Positions 1-7,699 of a stretch of 34,306 nucleotides of DNA are shown in pieces. This stretch comes from Lachnospiraceae bacterium (GTDB taxonomy: Bacteria; Bacillota_A; Clostridia; Lachnospirales; Lachnospiraceae), in contig JAGBNT010000019.1 of the NCBI GenBank assembly GCA_017634255.1, positions 1 to 34,306 of the forward strand, in the 5' to 3' direction. A program made the translations under genes and the position numbers. The first letter of the stretch is position 1, and every line of letters begins with the position of its first letter. Under the pieces are notes generated by a model. The model did no database searches. It saw only the letters and a program-made list of their open reading frames with translations, and was not told the DNA's origin.

Positions 1-455
1 CCTACACCTATACCTATGCGCAGAAGGACGCCATCAGCCAGACCGTGACCTTCAAGGTAGTCAACGGCTCCTGGAATGATGAAACCACGACAGATAAGAC
101 GGTAACGCTGACGGGTTATGAGGGAGACACCCTCAAACTGTCGGCAAACCAGATTCCGGCAGTCGGCACGAAGCCGAACGACACCTACAAGGCAGGAAGC
201 TGGGATGTGACTCCGAGCGCGAATACGGCGATCACAGCGGAAACCACCTACACCTATACTTACGCATCGAAGGAGGCCGCAGTTGTAACAAAAGCACCGG
301 AAGCAAAGACGTTGACCTATAATGGCGACCCACAGGAACTCGTGACGACGGGTGAAGCTACCGGCGGCGAAATGCAGTACGCCCTCGGCACCGAAACCGA
401 AGCTACACAACCTTATACCACATCCATCCCCACAGGAATCGAAGCGGGAACCTAA
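1..455 (+). pseudogene. 3' fragment of a repeat-rich surface protein, truncated
   Basis: The reading frame is open from position 3 (the start lies outside the window) to TAA at 453-455. It encodes a Thr-rich beta-type extracellular repeat: the YTYTYA motif at codons 3-20 recurs at 249-266, a period of 246 bp or 82 residues. The unit has a Val-Asn-Gly-Ser-Trp core like the divergent InlB/Listeria-Bacteroides surface repeats. A different Ig-like domain follows (TLTYNGDPQELV, then IEAGT). In related domains the last motif normally continues with aromatic residues such as YYVWYKV; here it ends at T followed by TAA, exactly where an inverted-repeat element begins at 456. No LPXTG or other anchor is present. 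The repeat family is recognised from memory; the truncation is inferred. Confidence 0.7.
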
Positions 456-585
456 ATCACAACTTGCCACGGCGCGAGGATGATGAAAACCTTTCATGTT
501 GCACCGAAAATCTCTCGATTTTTCAAGAAAACTGCTTAAAAGGGGCAGATAATGAAGAGGTGTTTGCGCCGGAGAGAGTTGTGAT
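456..585. repeat. 130-bp element with imperfect terminal inverted repeats (MITE-like)
   Basis: ATCACAACT at 456-464 is the exact reverse complement of AGTTGTGAT at 577-585. Pairing resumes further in (CGGCGC at about 470-475 against GCGCCG at about 567-572), giving about 20-bp imperfect termini. Two small hairpins lie inside (ATGAAA/TTTCAT and AAAATC/GATTTT). There is no coding sequence and no obvious target-site duplication. The left end abuts the stop codon of the truncated surface protein. Confidence 0.45.
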
Positions 586-658
586 CTGGGTTTGGACTCA
601 GAAACAGGGATAAGGTGGAAGGAAAATGACTTTGACCGAAGAAGTCTTATTTTTTTGC

Positions 659-687
659 TTGAAAGTGTTCCTCATCAGGTATATAAT
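659..687 (+). promoter_or_regulatory. Sigma-A-type promoter for the HTH gene
   Basis: TTGAAA at 659-664, a 17-base spacer and a perfect TATAAT at 682-687. The predicted start site near 694 leaves a leader of about 39 nt with an AGGAGG ribosome site at 722-727 before ATG 733. This supports 733 over the longer frame opening at TTG 592. Confidence 0.7.
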
Positions 688-732
688 GCGATTGTATCTG
701 GTTCTTACTATGCAAGAGCGCAGGAGGCATCC

Positions 733-918
733 ATGGAGCTTTTAACCACAGCTGAAATAGCTGAAAAATGGGGAATTTCAAGGCGGCGTGTATCGTTGCT
801 TTGTGCCGAGGGAAGAATAGAAGGAGCCATTCTGAAGAGCAAGATGTGGCTTGTTCCGTCTGACGCAAAGAAACCTGGGGATCCACGAATAGAGAAGAAG
901 AATGCTACACATGTATAA
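733..918 (+). CDS. Small helix-turn-helix DNA-binding protein (excisionase/MerR-like fold)
   Basis: A 61-residue protein, MELLTTAEIAEKWGISRRRV and onward, with a winged-helix type HTH (TAEIAEKWGISRRRVSLLCAEGRIEGAI) followed by the KSKMWLVPSDAKKP strand and tail usual in small DNA-binding proteins of mobile elements. ATG 733 is chosen because AGGAGG lies 5 nt upstream and a near-consensus promoter sits just before that. The frame stays open upstream to TTG 592 and that stretch reads like protein (LIFLLESVPHQVYNAIVSGS), so a longer form is possible, but the promoter lies inside it. It lies 47 bp before the AlbA_2 ATP-binding gene and may regulate that pair or act as an excision/regulatory factor; the exact role is unknown. 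Confidence 0.7.
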   Translation: MELLTTAEIAEKWGISRRRVSLLCAEGRIEGAILKSKMWLVPSDAKKPGDPRIEKKNATHV

Positions 919-965
919 CAGGGGGATAATGTCCTGAAAATAACAGAGGAAGGTGAAGATGATTC

Positions 966-2555
966 ATGATGAAAATACCTGAACTTCCCATTGAACTGCT
1001 GGATATGATTCGGCATGGTGAAGATTATCAGCTTGAATATAAAGAGGCAAAGAAAGAACTTCCCAAGTCGCTGTTTGATACCGTATGCTCTTTTTCCAAT
1101 CGGGAGGGCGGTGACATTTTCCTGGGTGTACATGACTGCGGTGTGATCCTGGGCGTTGAGCCAGGCTGTGCATCAAAGCTCATCACGAATTTTGGCAATC
1201 TGGCAAACAATAAAGACAAGCTGTTTCCGCCGACATATCTTACGGCGACAGAGTATGTTTACCATTCTGAGGGTGGATTTACGGGAACGGACAAGAACGG
1301 AAAGGTGATCACAGAAGAGCCGGGAGAGTACCATGTTCTTCATATCCATATCCCGATCAGCCCTGTTGTTATGCGTCATCGCAGCAGAATTTATGACCGG
1401 AATGGAGACGCAGACATTGATATAACGGATATCGCTGACATGGTTTTTCAATGCTATGCCAGAAAGCAGAGTACCTACTATGTGAATAAGGTTTATCCTT
1501 ATTGGAGTGTTTCCGACCTGCGTGTTGACCTGATTGACAGGGCGCGGCAGATGGCGGCAGCGAGGAAACGCCTTTTCAATCGAAATGAACGGCACCCATG
1601 GGAGAGCATGAAGGACGAGGAGATGCTGCGGACAAGCGGGCTGATTCTTACGGATGAGCAGGGAAGAACGGGAATCACACTCTCAGCGATTCTTCTGTTC
1701 GGAACAGATAACATGATCGCGTCGGCTTGCGCACATCACAAAACTGACTGCATCTACAGGGTTTACAATCTCGACCGTTACGATGACAGGGATGTGATTG
1801 ATCCCACGAATCTTCTGGATTCCTATGATCGGATGTTTGACTTTGGACAGAAGCATTTGAACGATCTGTTTGTGTTGGACGGGATTCAGAGCGTGAGCGC
1901 CAGGGATGCCATCCTGCGTGAGATTATCTCGAACAGTCTGGCACACCGTGATTACAGTAACGGCTACGTAGCCAAGATGGTAATCGAAAAAGACAGGATT
2001 CTGGTTGAGAATGGGAACCGTGCGCATGGCATCGGCATACTGGATTTGAAGACGTTCAAGCCCTTTGCCAAGAATCCTCCGATTTCTAAGATCTTCAGGA
2101 AGATTGGTTTTGCGGATGAACTGGGCAGCGGAATGCGCAACAGCTACAAGTATACGAAGCTGTACAGTGGTGCAGAGCCGGAGTTTATTGAGGGTGATGT
2201 GTTTGAAATTATCATACCACTGACGACAGGCTCTATGACAAAAGTTGGTCCTGGCACCGTGCCTGTACCAGGTGGGCAAGTGGGCAAGCTGAGTGAGCAA
2301 GCTGGTGGGCATGTTAGTGGGCAAGCTGGTGAACAAGCTGTAGTGATAAAGCTGGATGCCCAACGCTTAACAGAGCTGTTAGCGTACTGCCAGGAGCCAA
2401 GAACAAGAACAGAAATGCAGTTATTCTGTGAGATCAATTCACGAGAGTATTTTTCGAAGAATATACTGAATCCTCTTTTGGAGACGGGACGATTGTTGAG
2501 GACAATTCCGGATAAACCTAAGAGCCCAAATCAAAAATACTATAGGAACAAATGA
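966..2555 (+). CDS. AlbA_2 / HATPase_c_4 ATP-binding putative transcriptional regulator
   Basis: A 529-residue protein. Residues about 15-150 form an AlbA_2 (Schlafen-type) domain: EYKEAKKELPKSLFDTVCSFSNREGGDIFLGV. Residues about 313-415 look like the HATPase_c_4 module of the RecG-like/Fic-like regulator group: ARDAILREIISNSLAHRDYS, then FADELGSGMRN. Residues about 434-458 are a low-complexity Gly/Gln/Ala linker made of 12-bp tandem units, and the C-terminal 70 residues look like a winged helix (RTRTEMQLFCEINSREYF). These proteins are widespread in clostridial accessory regions, annotated as putative DNA-binding or ATP-binding regulators; their biochemical role is poorly known. An AGAGGAAGG ribosome site precedes ATG 966 and a second Met follows at 969. 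Composition differs from the core genes, with fewer ATA and AGG codons, consistent with transfer. Confidence 0.85.
   Translation: MMKIPELPIELLDMIRHGEDYQLEYKEAKKELPKSLFDTVCSFSNREGGDIFLGVHDCGVILGVEPGCASKLITNFGNLANNKDKLFPPTYLTATEYVYHSEGGFTGTDKNGKVITEEPGEYHVLHIHIPISPVVMRHRSRIYDRNGDADIDITDIADMVFQCYARKQSTYYVNKVYPYWSVSDLRVDLIDRARQMAAARKRLFNRNERHPWESMKDEEMLRTSGLILTDEQGRTGITLSAILLFGTDNMIASACAHHKTDCIYRVYNLDRYDDRDVIDPTNLLDSYDRMFDFGQKHLNDLFVLDGIQSVSARDAILREIISNSLAHRDYSNGYVAKMVIEKDRILVENGNRAHGIGILDLKTFKPFAKNPPISKIFRKIGFADELGSGMRNSYKYTKLYSGAEPEFIEGDVFEIIIPLTTGSMTKVGPGTVPVPGGQVGKLSEQAGGHVSGQAGEQAVVIKLDAQRLTELLAYCQEPRTRTEMQLFCEINSREYFSKNILNPLLETGRLLRTIPDKPKSPNQKYYRNK
2268..2339 (+). repeat. 12-bp in-frame tandem repeats in the interdomain linker
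   Basis: Six degenerate 12-bp units of the type RGT-GRG-CAA-GCT encode four-residue units (PGGQ, VGKL, SEQA, GGHV, SGQA, GEQA). The repeat stays in frame and joins the ATPase-like domain to the C-terminal winged helix, so unit number can change without breaking the protein. Confidence 0.7.
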
Positions 2556-2564
2556 GGTGGACAT

Positions 2565-3198
2565 ATGGATGCAGAGCAGGAGCAGCGGTATATTATTGAC
2601 CAGGTCGGCGAAGAAACTGATCTGGAAGAGTGTTCCCTTTGCTTTGCTGCTTCCTGTTTCTCCTGTGTCTCCGACCACTGTACGGCCCTTAAAAAGTTGG
2701 CAGATGGCGGTTGTGTGTTTTACAAAGATGCCGAAGAGAATCTGCATGAAATCCGCAAATGTTTCTACAGGCTGATCCGAAATGAGCGGTTTGACCTTTT
2801 GATGAAATATGCGGATACCTTTGCCGCCCTCGGCCTTATGGATCAGGAACGCGCTGCGGCTGACAGGATGCGGCAGACGAATCTGTGCCCGAACCGGAGA
2901 CCATAATCGACAATAGCCTGGACAGCATCGACCTTCCGGCCCAAATGACAGACAAATCAATCGACGATGAAACCGCCGTAGAGATTGATACCAGGGAGCT
3001 GCCTTCCATCGCCTGGTTGTCCGGAAATGGCAGCTGGAGACCTACATGGGTTCCAGAAGGTACTGGCAGTTCACCAACATAGGATCGGAGTGCATATTGA
3101 ATCAGTGCTGGAGAACGGCGCGGGAACGTGCAGGAATAAAGATGGAACGGATTAATAAACGAATTGCGGCGGGGATAGAGGAGGGAGACGGAGAATGA
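2565..3198 (+). pseudogene. Small Cys-rich mobile-element gene broken by two frameshifts
   Basis: The gene starts at ATG 2565 behind GAGGTGG. Frame 1 gives 113 residues with a Cys cluster (EECSLCFAASCFSCVSDHC) and a helical part (RKCFYRLIRNERFDLLMKYA), then ends at 2906. Coding character continues in a second frame from about 2863 (DAADESVPEPETIID, later LPSIAWLSGNGSWRPTWVP) to about 3055, then in a third frame (RRYWQFTNIGSECILNQCWR, later GIKMERINKRIAAGIEEGDGE) ending at TGA 3196-3198. Each shift equals loss of one base (around 2860-2885 and around 3056). Restoring both would give about 211 residues. The last TGA overlaps the next ATG as ATGA. Function unknown; neighbours suggest a mobile-element protein. 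Confidence 0.55.
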
Positions 3199-3800
3199 TC
3201 TACTACAATCAAAGCCCGCCGTGGGGACAGTTTAACAGGTTTATAAATGATCGGTGTCTGGAAGAGATCGCGGAATATATACAGAGGGAGATCCCGGAAC
3301 ATATCCTGTCATGGGGTATAAAGGCAATCACAGAGGAAGCGGCGGCAGATATGACGCTTGGGGCCATACGGCTTGACTATACCAGGGAACTGTCAGTCGG
3401 CGGAGATACCCTGTATTTCTGCTGCACCTTTGACTGCTGGTTCCCTGTCGGTGATGAGGACATAGAGGATGCGGACGGCGCATCGCTGGATGTTGCGGGA
3501 AAGATTCTGTTCTATCCGCCAGGAACGAAGAAATATGAGCTCACCCTGACGTGGGTCTACCGACATTACCAATATTCGGGAGAGGGGCAGAACCATGCGC
3601 TCCATTTTCCCGGTGTTCCCGTGAGCCAGAGCCTGTACCCTGCTTTCGGATACAATGAGAAGCAGAGGAATGAAAAGCTGGAGCAGGAGGCGGAGCGTTT
3701 CCTGGCGCAGTTCTGCCCGGATGCCCTTTATTCCGCCACGCCGATTCCGCTGCGCCAGATCGCTGAAGAAAAGATGGGGCTGTATGTATATACCGGCTAA
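3195..3800 (+). pseudogene. N-terminal part of an ImmA/IrrE-type metallopeptidase-like protein, truncated
   Basis: The 201-residue product has a long N-terminal part with no known motif (aromatic-rich, containing TLYFCCTFDCWFPVGDED) and ends in IPLRQIAEEKMGLYVYTG. That ending resembles the segment just before the catalytic region of ImmA/IrrE-family proteins, which cut or inactivate phage and ICE repressors. The zinc-binding HExxH that should follow is missing: TAA at 3798-3800 interrupts, and the same frame continues directly into serine recombinase sequence. It overlaps the previous pseudogene by ATGA. The family call rests on the short conserved end and the context, so it is moderate. Confidence 0.5.
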
Positions 3801-4208
3801 TCAACGCGATGGAGATATATGTTCTCCGGCAGGCTCATCTGCGGTCTTTGCGGCGGGCACATGAGGCGCGGGAAGGATGCTCTCTACGCCGAGCGGTCGG
3901 AGCAGGCGAATCGTGAAGTGCAGATCAGGCTCTTGCTGGAGCTGGTGGACGAGATGGTCAAGAACAGCCTGCCGGAGTGGATGAGCCGGGAAGCAGAAGC
4001 TGTAGAAGAGACCGGAGCCTGCCGTGACTACGACGACTTTTTCTGCCACACGAGGTACATGGTGCCGGAAGGCGTGCTTACCGAGGACGGGCGGATGGAG
4101 AGCTTCAACAATGACCTGGTCATCCGGTACCTGGAAAGGGTGGTCGTGAAGGATGACGGCTACGAGGTGATCTTCAAGGCAGGCGTGACCGTGGAGGTTG
4201 AGATTTGA
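3801..4208 (+). pseudogene. C-terminal remnant of a large serine recombinase
   Basis: Just after TAA 3800, in the same frame, comes RYMFSGRLICGLCGGHMRRG, the zinc beta-ribbon CxxC motif of large serine recombinases. The second zinc-ribbon half is missing: after GGHMRRGKD the sequence jumps to a helical segment (RSEQANREVQIRLLLELVDEM) and then the usual C-terminal part (FNNDLVIRYLERVVVKDDGYEVIFKAGVTVEVEI). The resolvase catalytic domain and its serine are absent. An internal ATG at 3819 could give 129 residues, but this would not be an active recombinase. It marks the end of a decayed integrated element. Confidence 0.7.
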
Positions 4209-4264
4209 GGTGTAAATCGCGGGCAGCATATCACTGTGGAAAGGTGGTAGAGCTGCCCGATTTT

Positions 4265-4410
4265 GTTACAGTTCACAGCCGAACTGCGCACCTTGCTGCG
4301 CAGTTACGGCCCAAAGAATTATGCCATGCAGGGGTTTTGCCCCATTGCCGAAGGCAATTTAATTGGCAAAACCCGTTACGTTCGCAGCCTGAAAGGCTGT
4401 GAACAGTAAC
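4265..4410. repeat. 146-bp structured palindromic element, copy A
   Basis: The termini GTTACAGTTCACAGCC (4265-4280) and GGCTGTGAACAGTAAC (4395-4410) are inverted repeats with one mismatch in 16. Inside are a 9-bp hairpin (4282-4290/4297-4305), a 10-bp stem GGGTTTTGCC/GGCAAAACCC (4332-4341/4365-4374) that encloses ATTGCC-GAA-GGCAAT (4344-4358) followed by TTAATT, and CAGCCT-GAA-AGGCTG (4385-4399), which competes with the right terminus. It has no ORF. The same layout recurs at 10121-10330 with different stem sequences. It ends 18 bp before the YfhO-family gene and could act on the RNA or as a mobile element. Confidence 0.7.
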
Positions 4411-4428
4411 GAAGATTAAGAGGAACAT

Positions 4429-7317
4429 ATGAGTATTAGGATCAAGAAAATTTCGGAAAAACTGCATAATAATGCGTATCTTTTGTATACGACCCTTTTC
4501 ATCCTCACAGCGCTCATCATCTTTTCGGTGTTCTATCTGGGAGGGCTGACCTTTATAAGCAGGGGCGACGGGACGAACCAGCACGTAAAGGCTCTCGTCT
4601 ATTACTCCGAATACCTCAAGGATTTTATAAAAAGCATTATATACGAACACCGGCTCGTGCTGCCGGAATGGGAGCCAGGCATAGGAGAGGGCGGGGATAT
4701 ACTGTCTACGCTGCACTACTATGTTGTCGGGGATCCGCTTACGCTTCTGTCGGTCTTCTTTGACAGAGATAATATATACATATGCTACGATATGATCCAG
4801 ATACTAAGGCTCTATCTGGCGGGACTTTCATTCCTTGTTTTTGTCAGATACACCATAGGCGGATGCAAGATACTCCAGGGCGTTTCGGGAGCGCTTATGT
4901 ACTGCTTTAGCTCCTGGGGGCTTCGCTGGACCGTGGATCATCCCTACTTCCTTACGCCGCTTATATATCTGCCGCTTATGATCCTGGGAATTGAAATGAT
5001 CCTCAGGGAAAAGAGGATACTGGTATTTACCCTCTCGGTAATGCTTTGCTCCCTGAGCAACTTCTATTTTTTCTATATGTGCGGGATAATGGCGGCGGGC
5101 TATACGGTCATTAGACTACTATTAGTCTACGGGCGCAATACAGGAGAGCTTTTAAGAAGCCTCTTAAGGATAGCAGTGTCGGCGCTCTGGGGCTTTGCTC
5201 TCTCGGCGGTCATATTGCTTCCCCAGATATACAGCTTTATCGGAAACCCCAGGGTAGGGCTTAACGCCGCTATGAGTCTTACCAGAAGCCTAGAAGACAT
5301 AGCCGGCATGCCGGGAAGGCTAATTAACATTGATAATTACTGGAGCATTTCAGTCCTCGCAGTTCCGGCTCTGATAATTCTTTTTGCCTCCAAAAAAAAG
5401 CATTTGATGCTTAAGATCTTTGCTGCGGCGGTGCCCATTATGCTGATCTTTAAAATATTCGGGAGCATTTTTAACGGCTTTTCTCACTCCCTGGACAGAT
5501 GGAGCTTTGCGGTCGTTTTCCTGTCGTCTTATATATTTGTGTTCATGTGGCAGGAGTATGCCAATGGGTTTAAGGAACAGCGCCGCACCGTCATTATATC
5601 GGTTCTGGTCTATTTTATAATCTGCATACTCATTTCCGATTCCAGGGGTGAAAATGTCTTTTTATCCTTTGCAGTGCTGCTGGTACTTTTGCTGCTATTG
5701 TTTAATGACCTGATAACCGTAAGGAAAAGGGAGTATCTGCTGATAGCCTCCTGCGTTGCCTGCATATTCATAAACGGCATATATATGTACTCCACTGAGG
5801 ATGGAAGCTTCTCCTCAGGGTACGTCCGTGAAAAGGAGGGTCTCTTCGAGACTCTTTACAATAATGAAAGCGAGACGGTTAAGACGGCTGCCGCCTTATG
5901 CAACGACATGAGCTTTTACAGATACTCGGGAGACCTGGATCTTAACTCCGGCTTTTTGCACGACCTTTCTTCGACCTCCTTTTACTGGTCCACGGTCAAT
6001 CCCTGGGGTCAGAAATTTCGAAGTGATCTGGCGCTTTTGAACAACGATGTATATATCTATAACGATTATGACGACCGCACGGTGGCAAATGCGATCTCGG
6101 CAGTAAAATACTATGTTTCGAGCAGCGGAAAGACTCCGTATGGCTATTCCTTTGTGGTTTCCACAAATGTAAATGAGGCTTATGAAAACAGGAAGCTCGA
6201 AGCCCTTATGCAGGAGCTTGGAACAAAGGCTTTGAGCGAAAGGCAGTCAAACTCCATACGCTCTGAGACGGAGCAATATAAATATGTATTTAAAAACGAT
6301 CATGCACTTCCCGTGGGCTTCACCTATGACAGCTATATCAAAAAGGAGGACTGGCTGGCTCTTTCTCCGGCGGACAGGGAGTGGATAATGCTGGATGCCG
6401 CTGTTTTGGACGGGGGCGACGAGATGAGCGTAGGTTTAAAGGAGATCAAGACCCCTGAAAAAGACAGCTCGGTAAGCATCACTTCGTTTAAGGCTGACGA
6501 GAATATAAGGATAAGGGACAACTATTATACCGTTACTGACAGCGGTTCCATTGAGCTTGGGTTTAAAACCCCGCCGAAAAGCGAGACCTATCTTTATGTA
6601 AAGGGAGTTGATTTTGAGCCCATAGATAAATACAAGCTCTATTTCGGGGATGATGACAAATACGACCCGGGCAGGCTTTATAATAAGACAAATTTTGATT
6701 TTCTGCCCCTTAAGGACAGGATAGATATTATAAGGGGTCATTTTTTCGTAGATGAGGTCGGCAGCACCGGAATACATGTGTCGTTTCCGAATGGGGACTC
6801 ATCCGACATAAGCTATGTCACACCCTATAAAAAGAATTACGGGGGCCGGCATGATTTTATAGTGAACCTCGGCTTTAACGAGGAGCCCCTCGATTCCCTC
6901 GAGCTCTCCTTTTCGAACTCCGGTATCTATAAAATAGACGATATCCGGATATATTCCTCCAGTATGGAGGCTTATCAGGAGAAGATAGATAGGCTCAAAG
7001 AAAACGTTCTTGAAAATGAGGTCTGGGAGACCGACACCTTAAGCGGAACCTTGCATACCGACCGCGAAAAGATACTGTATTTTGCAATGCCCTATTCTGC
7101 AGGGTGGAGCGCTGAGATAGATGGAGAGAGAGCAAAGCTCTACTGCGCAAACGATATGTATATGGCAGCCTTAGTTCCGGCAGGCGACCACAGTATAAGG
7201 CTTACCTATGAGACGCCGCTCTTAAGGACAGGCGCCCTCATAAGCGCCGTAAGCCTTGTACTGCTGGCGGGGTATGTCATCATTAAGCGGAGAAAGACAG
7301 CGATTATGCGTGCTTAG
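4429..7317 (+). CDS. YfhO-family polytopic membrane protein (glycosyltransferase-like)
   Basis: A 962-residue protein starting at ATG 4429 after AAGAGGA. A short cytoplasmic N-terminus is followed by a TM helix (residues about 18-42), then an extracytoplasmic segment with SRGDGTNQHVKALVYYSEYL and LPEWEPGIGEGGDILSTLHY, typical of the YfhO/GT-C-like family. About ten more hydrophobic helices run to about residue 470. A long extracellular domain follows (about 480-930), then one last TM helix and a basic tail (KRRKTAIMRA). B. subtilis YfhO is linked to lipoteichoic acid glycosylation; the substrate here cannot be read from sequence. It is preceded by palindromic element copy A, and no good promoter was seen between the two. 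Confidence 0.8.
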   Translation: MSIRIKKISEKLHNNAYLLYTTLFILTALIIFSVFYLGGLTFISRGDGTNQHVKALVYYSEYLKDFIKSIIYEHRLVLPEWEPGIGEGGDILSTLHYYVVGDPLTLLSVFFDRDNIYICYDMIQILRLYLAGLSFLVFVRYTIGGCKILQGVSGALMYCFSSWGLRWTVDHPYFLTPLIYLPLMILGIEMILREKRILVFTLSVMLCSLSNFYFFYMCGIMAAGYTVIRLLLVYGRNTGELLRSLLRIAVSALWGFALSAVILLPQIYSFIGNPRVGLNAAMSLTRSLEDIAGMPGRLINIDNYWSISVLAVPALIILFASKKKHLMLKIFAAAVPIMLIFKIFGSIFNGFSHSLDRWSFAVVFLSSYIFVFMWQEYANGFKEQRRTVIISVLVYFIICILISDSRGENVFLSFAVLLVLLLLLFNDLITVRKREYLLIASCVACIFINGIYMYSTEDGSFSSGYVREKEGLFETLYNNESETVKTAAALCNDMSFYRYSGDLDLNSGFLHDLSSTSFYWSTVNPWGQKFRSDLALLNNDVYIYNDYDDRTVANAISAVKYYVSSSGKTPYGYSFVVSTNVNEAYENRKLEALMQELGTKALSERQSNSIRSETEQYKYVFKNDHALPVGFTYDSYIKKEDWLALSPADREWIMLDAAVLDGGDEMSVGLKEIKTPEKDSSVSITSFKADENIRIRDNYYTVTDSGSIELGFKTPPKSETYLYVKGVDFEPIDKYKLYFGDDDKYDPGRLYNKTNFDFLPLKDRIDIIRGHFFVDEVGSTGIHVSFPNGDSSDISYVTPYKKNYGGRHDFIVNLGFNEEPLDSLELSFSNSGIYKIDDIRIYSSSMEAYQEKIDRLKENVLENEVWETDTLSGTLHTDREKILYFAMPYSAGWSAEIDGERAKLYCANDMYMAALVPAGDHSIRLTYETPLLRTGALISAVSLVLLAGYVIIKRRKTAIMRA

Positions 7318-7430
7318 AGTTAAATAGTCTGATATGTGAAGTGAATTTCAAAGACCACTATTTCAGAATCACATTACTGGATGATGAATAAACGGTAAGA
7401 CTAGTCACATTTGAGAAGGACGGCGAAATA

Positions 7431-7670
7431 ATGTGCATGTTTTGTAAATGTAATGAAGTAAAGCAGAATACCACTACACATGTGGTGAATTATAATAACG
7501 GTATTATTGTAATTAAAAACGTTCCTTGTGAAGAATGTGTTCAATGCGGTGAAAAATACTATTCTGACGAAACAGCAATGAAATTGGAGCAGATCGTCAA
7601 TCTGGCAAAAAAACTGATGCAGGAAATCGCGGTGATTGATTATAGAGAGGCTGCATACTACAAGGCGTAA
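7431..7670 (+). CDS. YgiT/MqsA-like zinc-finger protein (orphan antitoxin-type)
   Basis: The 79-residue product has two zinc-knuckle CxxC pairs: CMFC near the N-terminus and CVQCG about 35 residues later, followed by the YYSDETAMKLEQI helix. This is the YgiT-type zinc finger found in MqsA-like antitoxins. The usual partner toxin (for example DUF4258) is not found upstream, and no DNA-binding HTH domain follows, so it is a stand-alone finger domain. A GGACGG-like site lies before ATG 7431. The frame extends 30 codons upstream (NFKDHYFRITLLDDE, then TVRLVTFEKDGEI), interrupted by TAA at 7389, which suggests the remnant of a longer or fused ancestor. Confidence 0.7.
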   Translation: MCMFCKCNEVKQNTTTHVVNYNNGIIVIKNVPCEECVQCGEKYYSDETAMKLEQIVNLAKKLMQEIAVIDYREAAYYKA

Positions 7671-7699
7671 CAAAAGTGCAACAAAGAAAAAATCATGAC

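Noticed and set aside
592..732. TTG-initiated long form of the HTH gene as the main start
   Set aside because: A near-consensus promoter (659-687) and AGGAGG 5 nt before ATG 733 favour the short form; the long form is kept as an open alternative in the findings.
708..1133. Minus-strand reading frame opposite the HTH and AlbA_2 genes
   Set aside because: No ribosome site, no recognisable domain, and it lies opposite well-supported + strand genes.
966..2555. Complete phage-defence system with the HTH gene
   Set aside because: AlbA_2/HATPase_c_4 proteins are common regulators in clostridia; no nuclease, protease or toxin partner is present nearby to support a defence claim.
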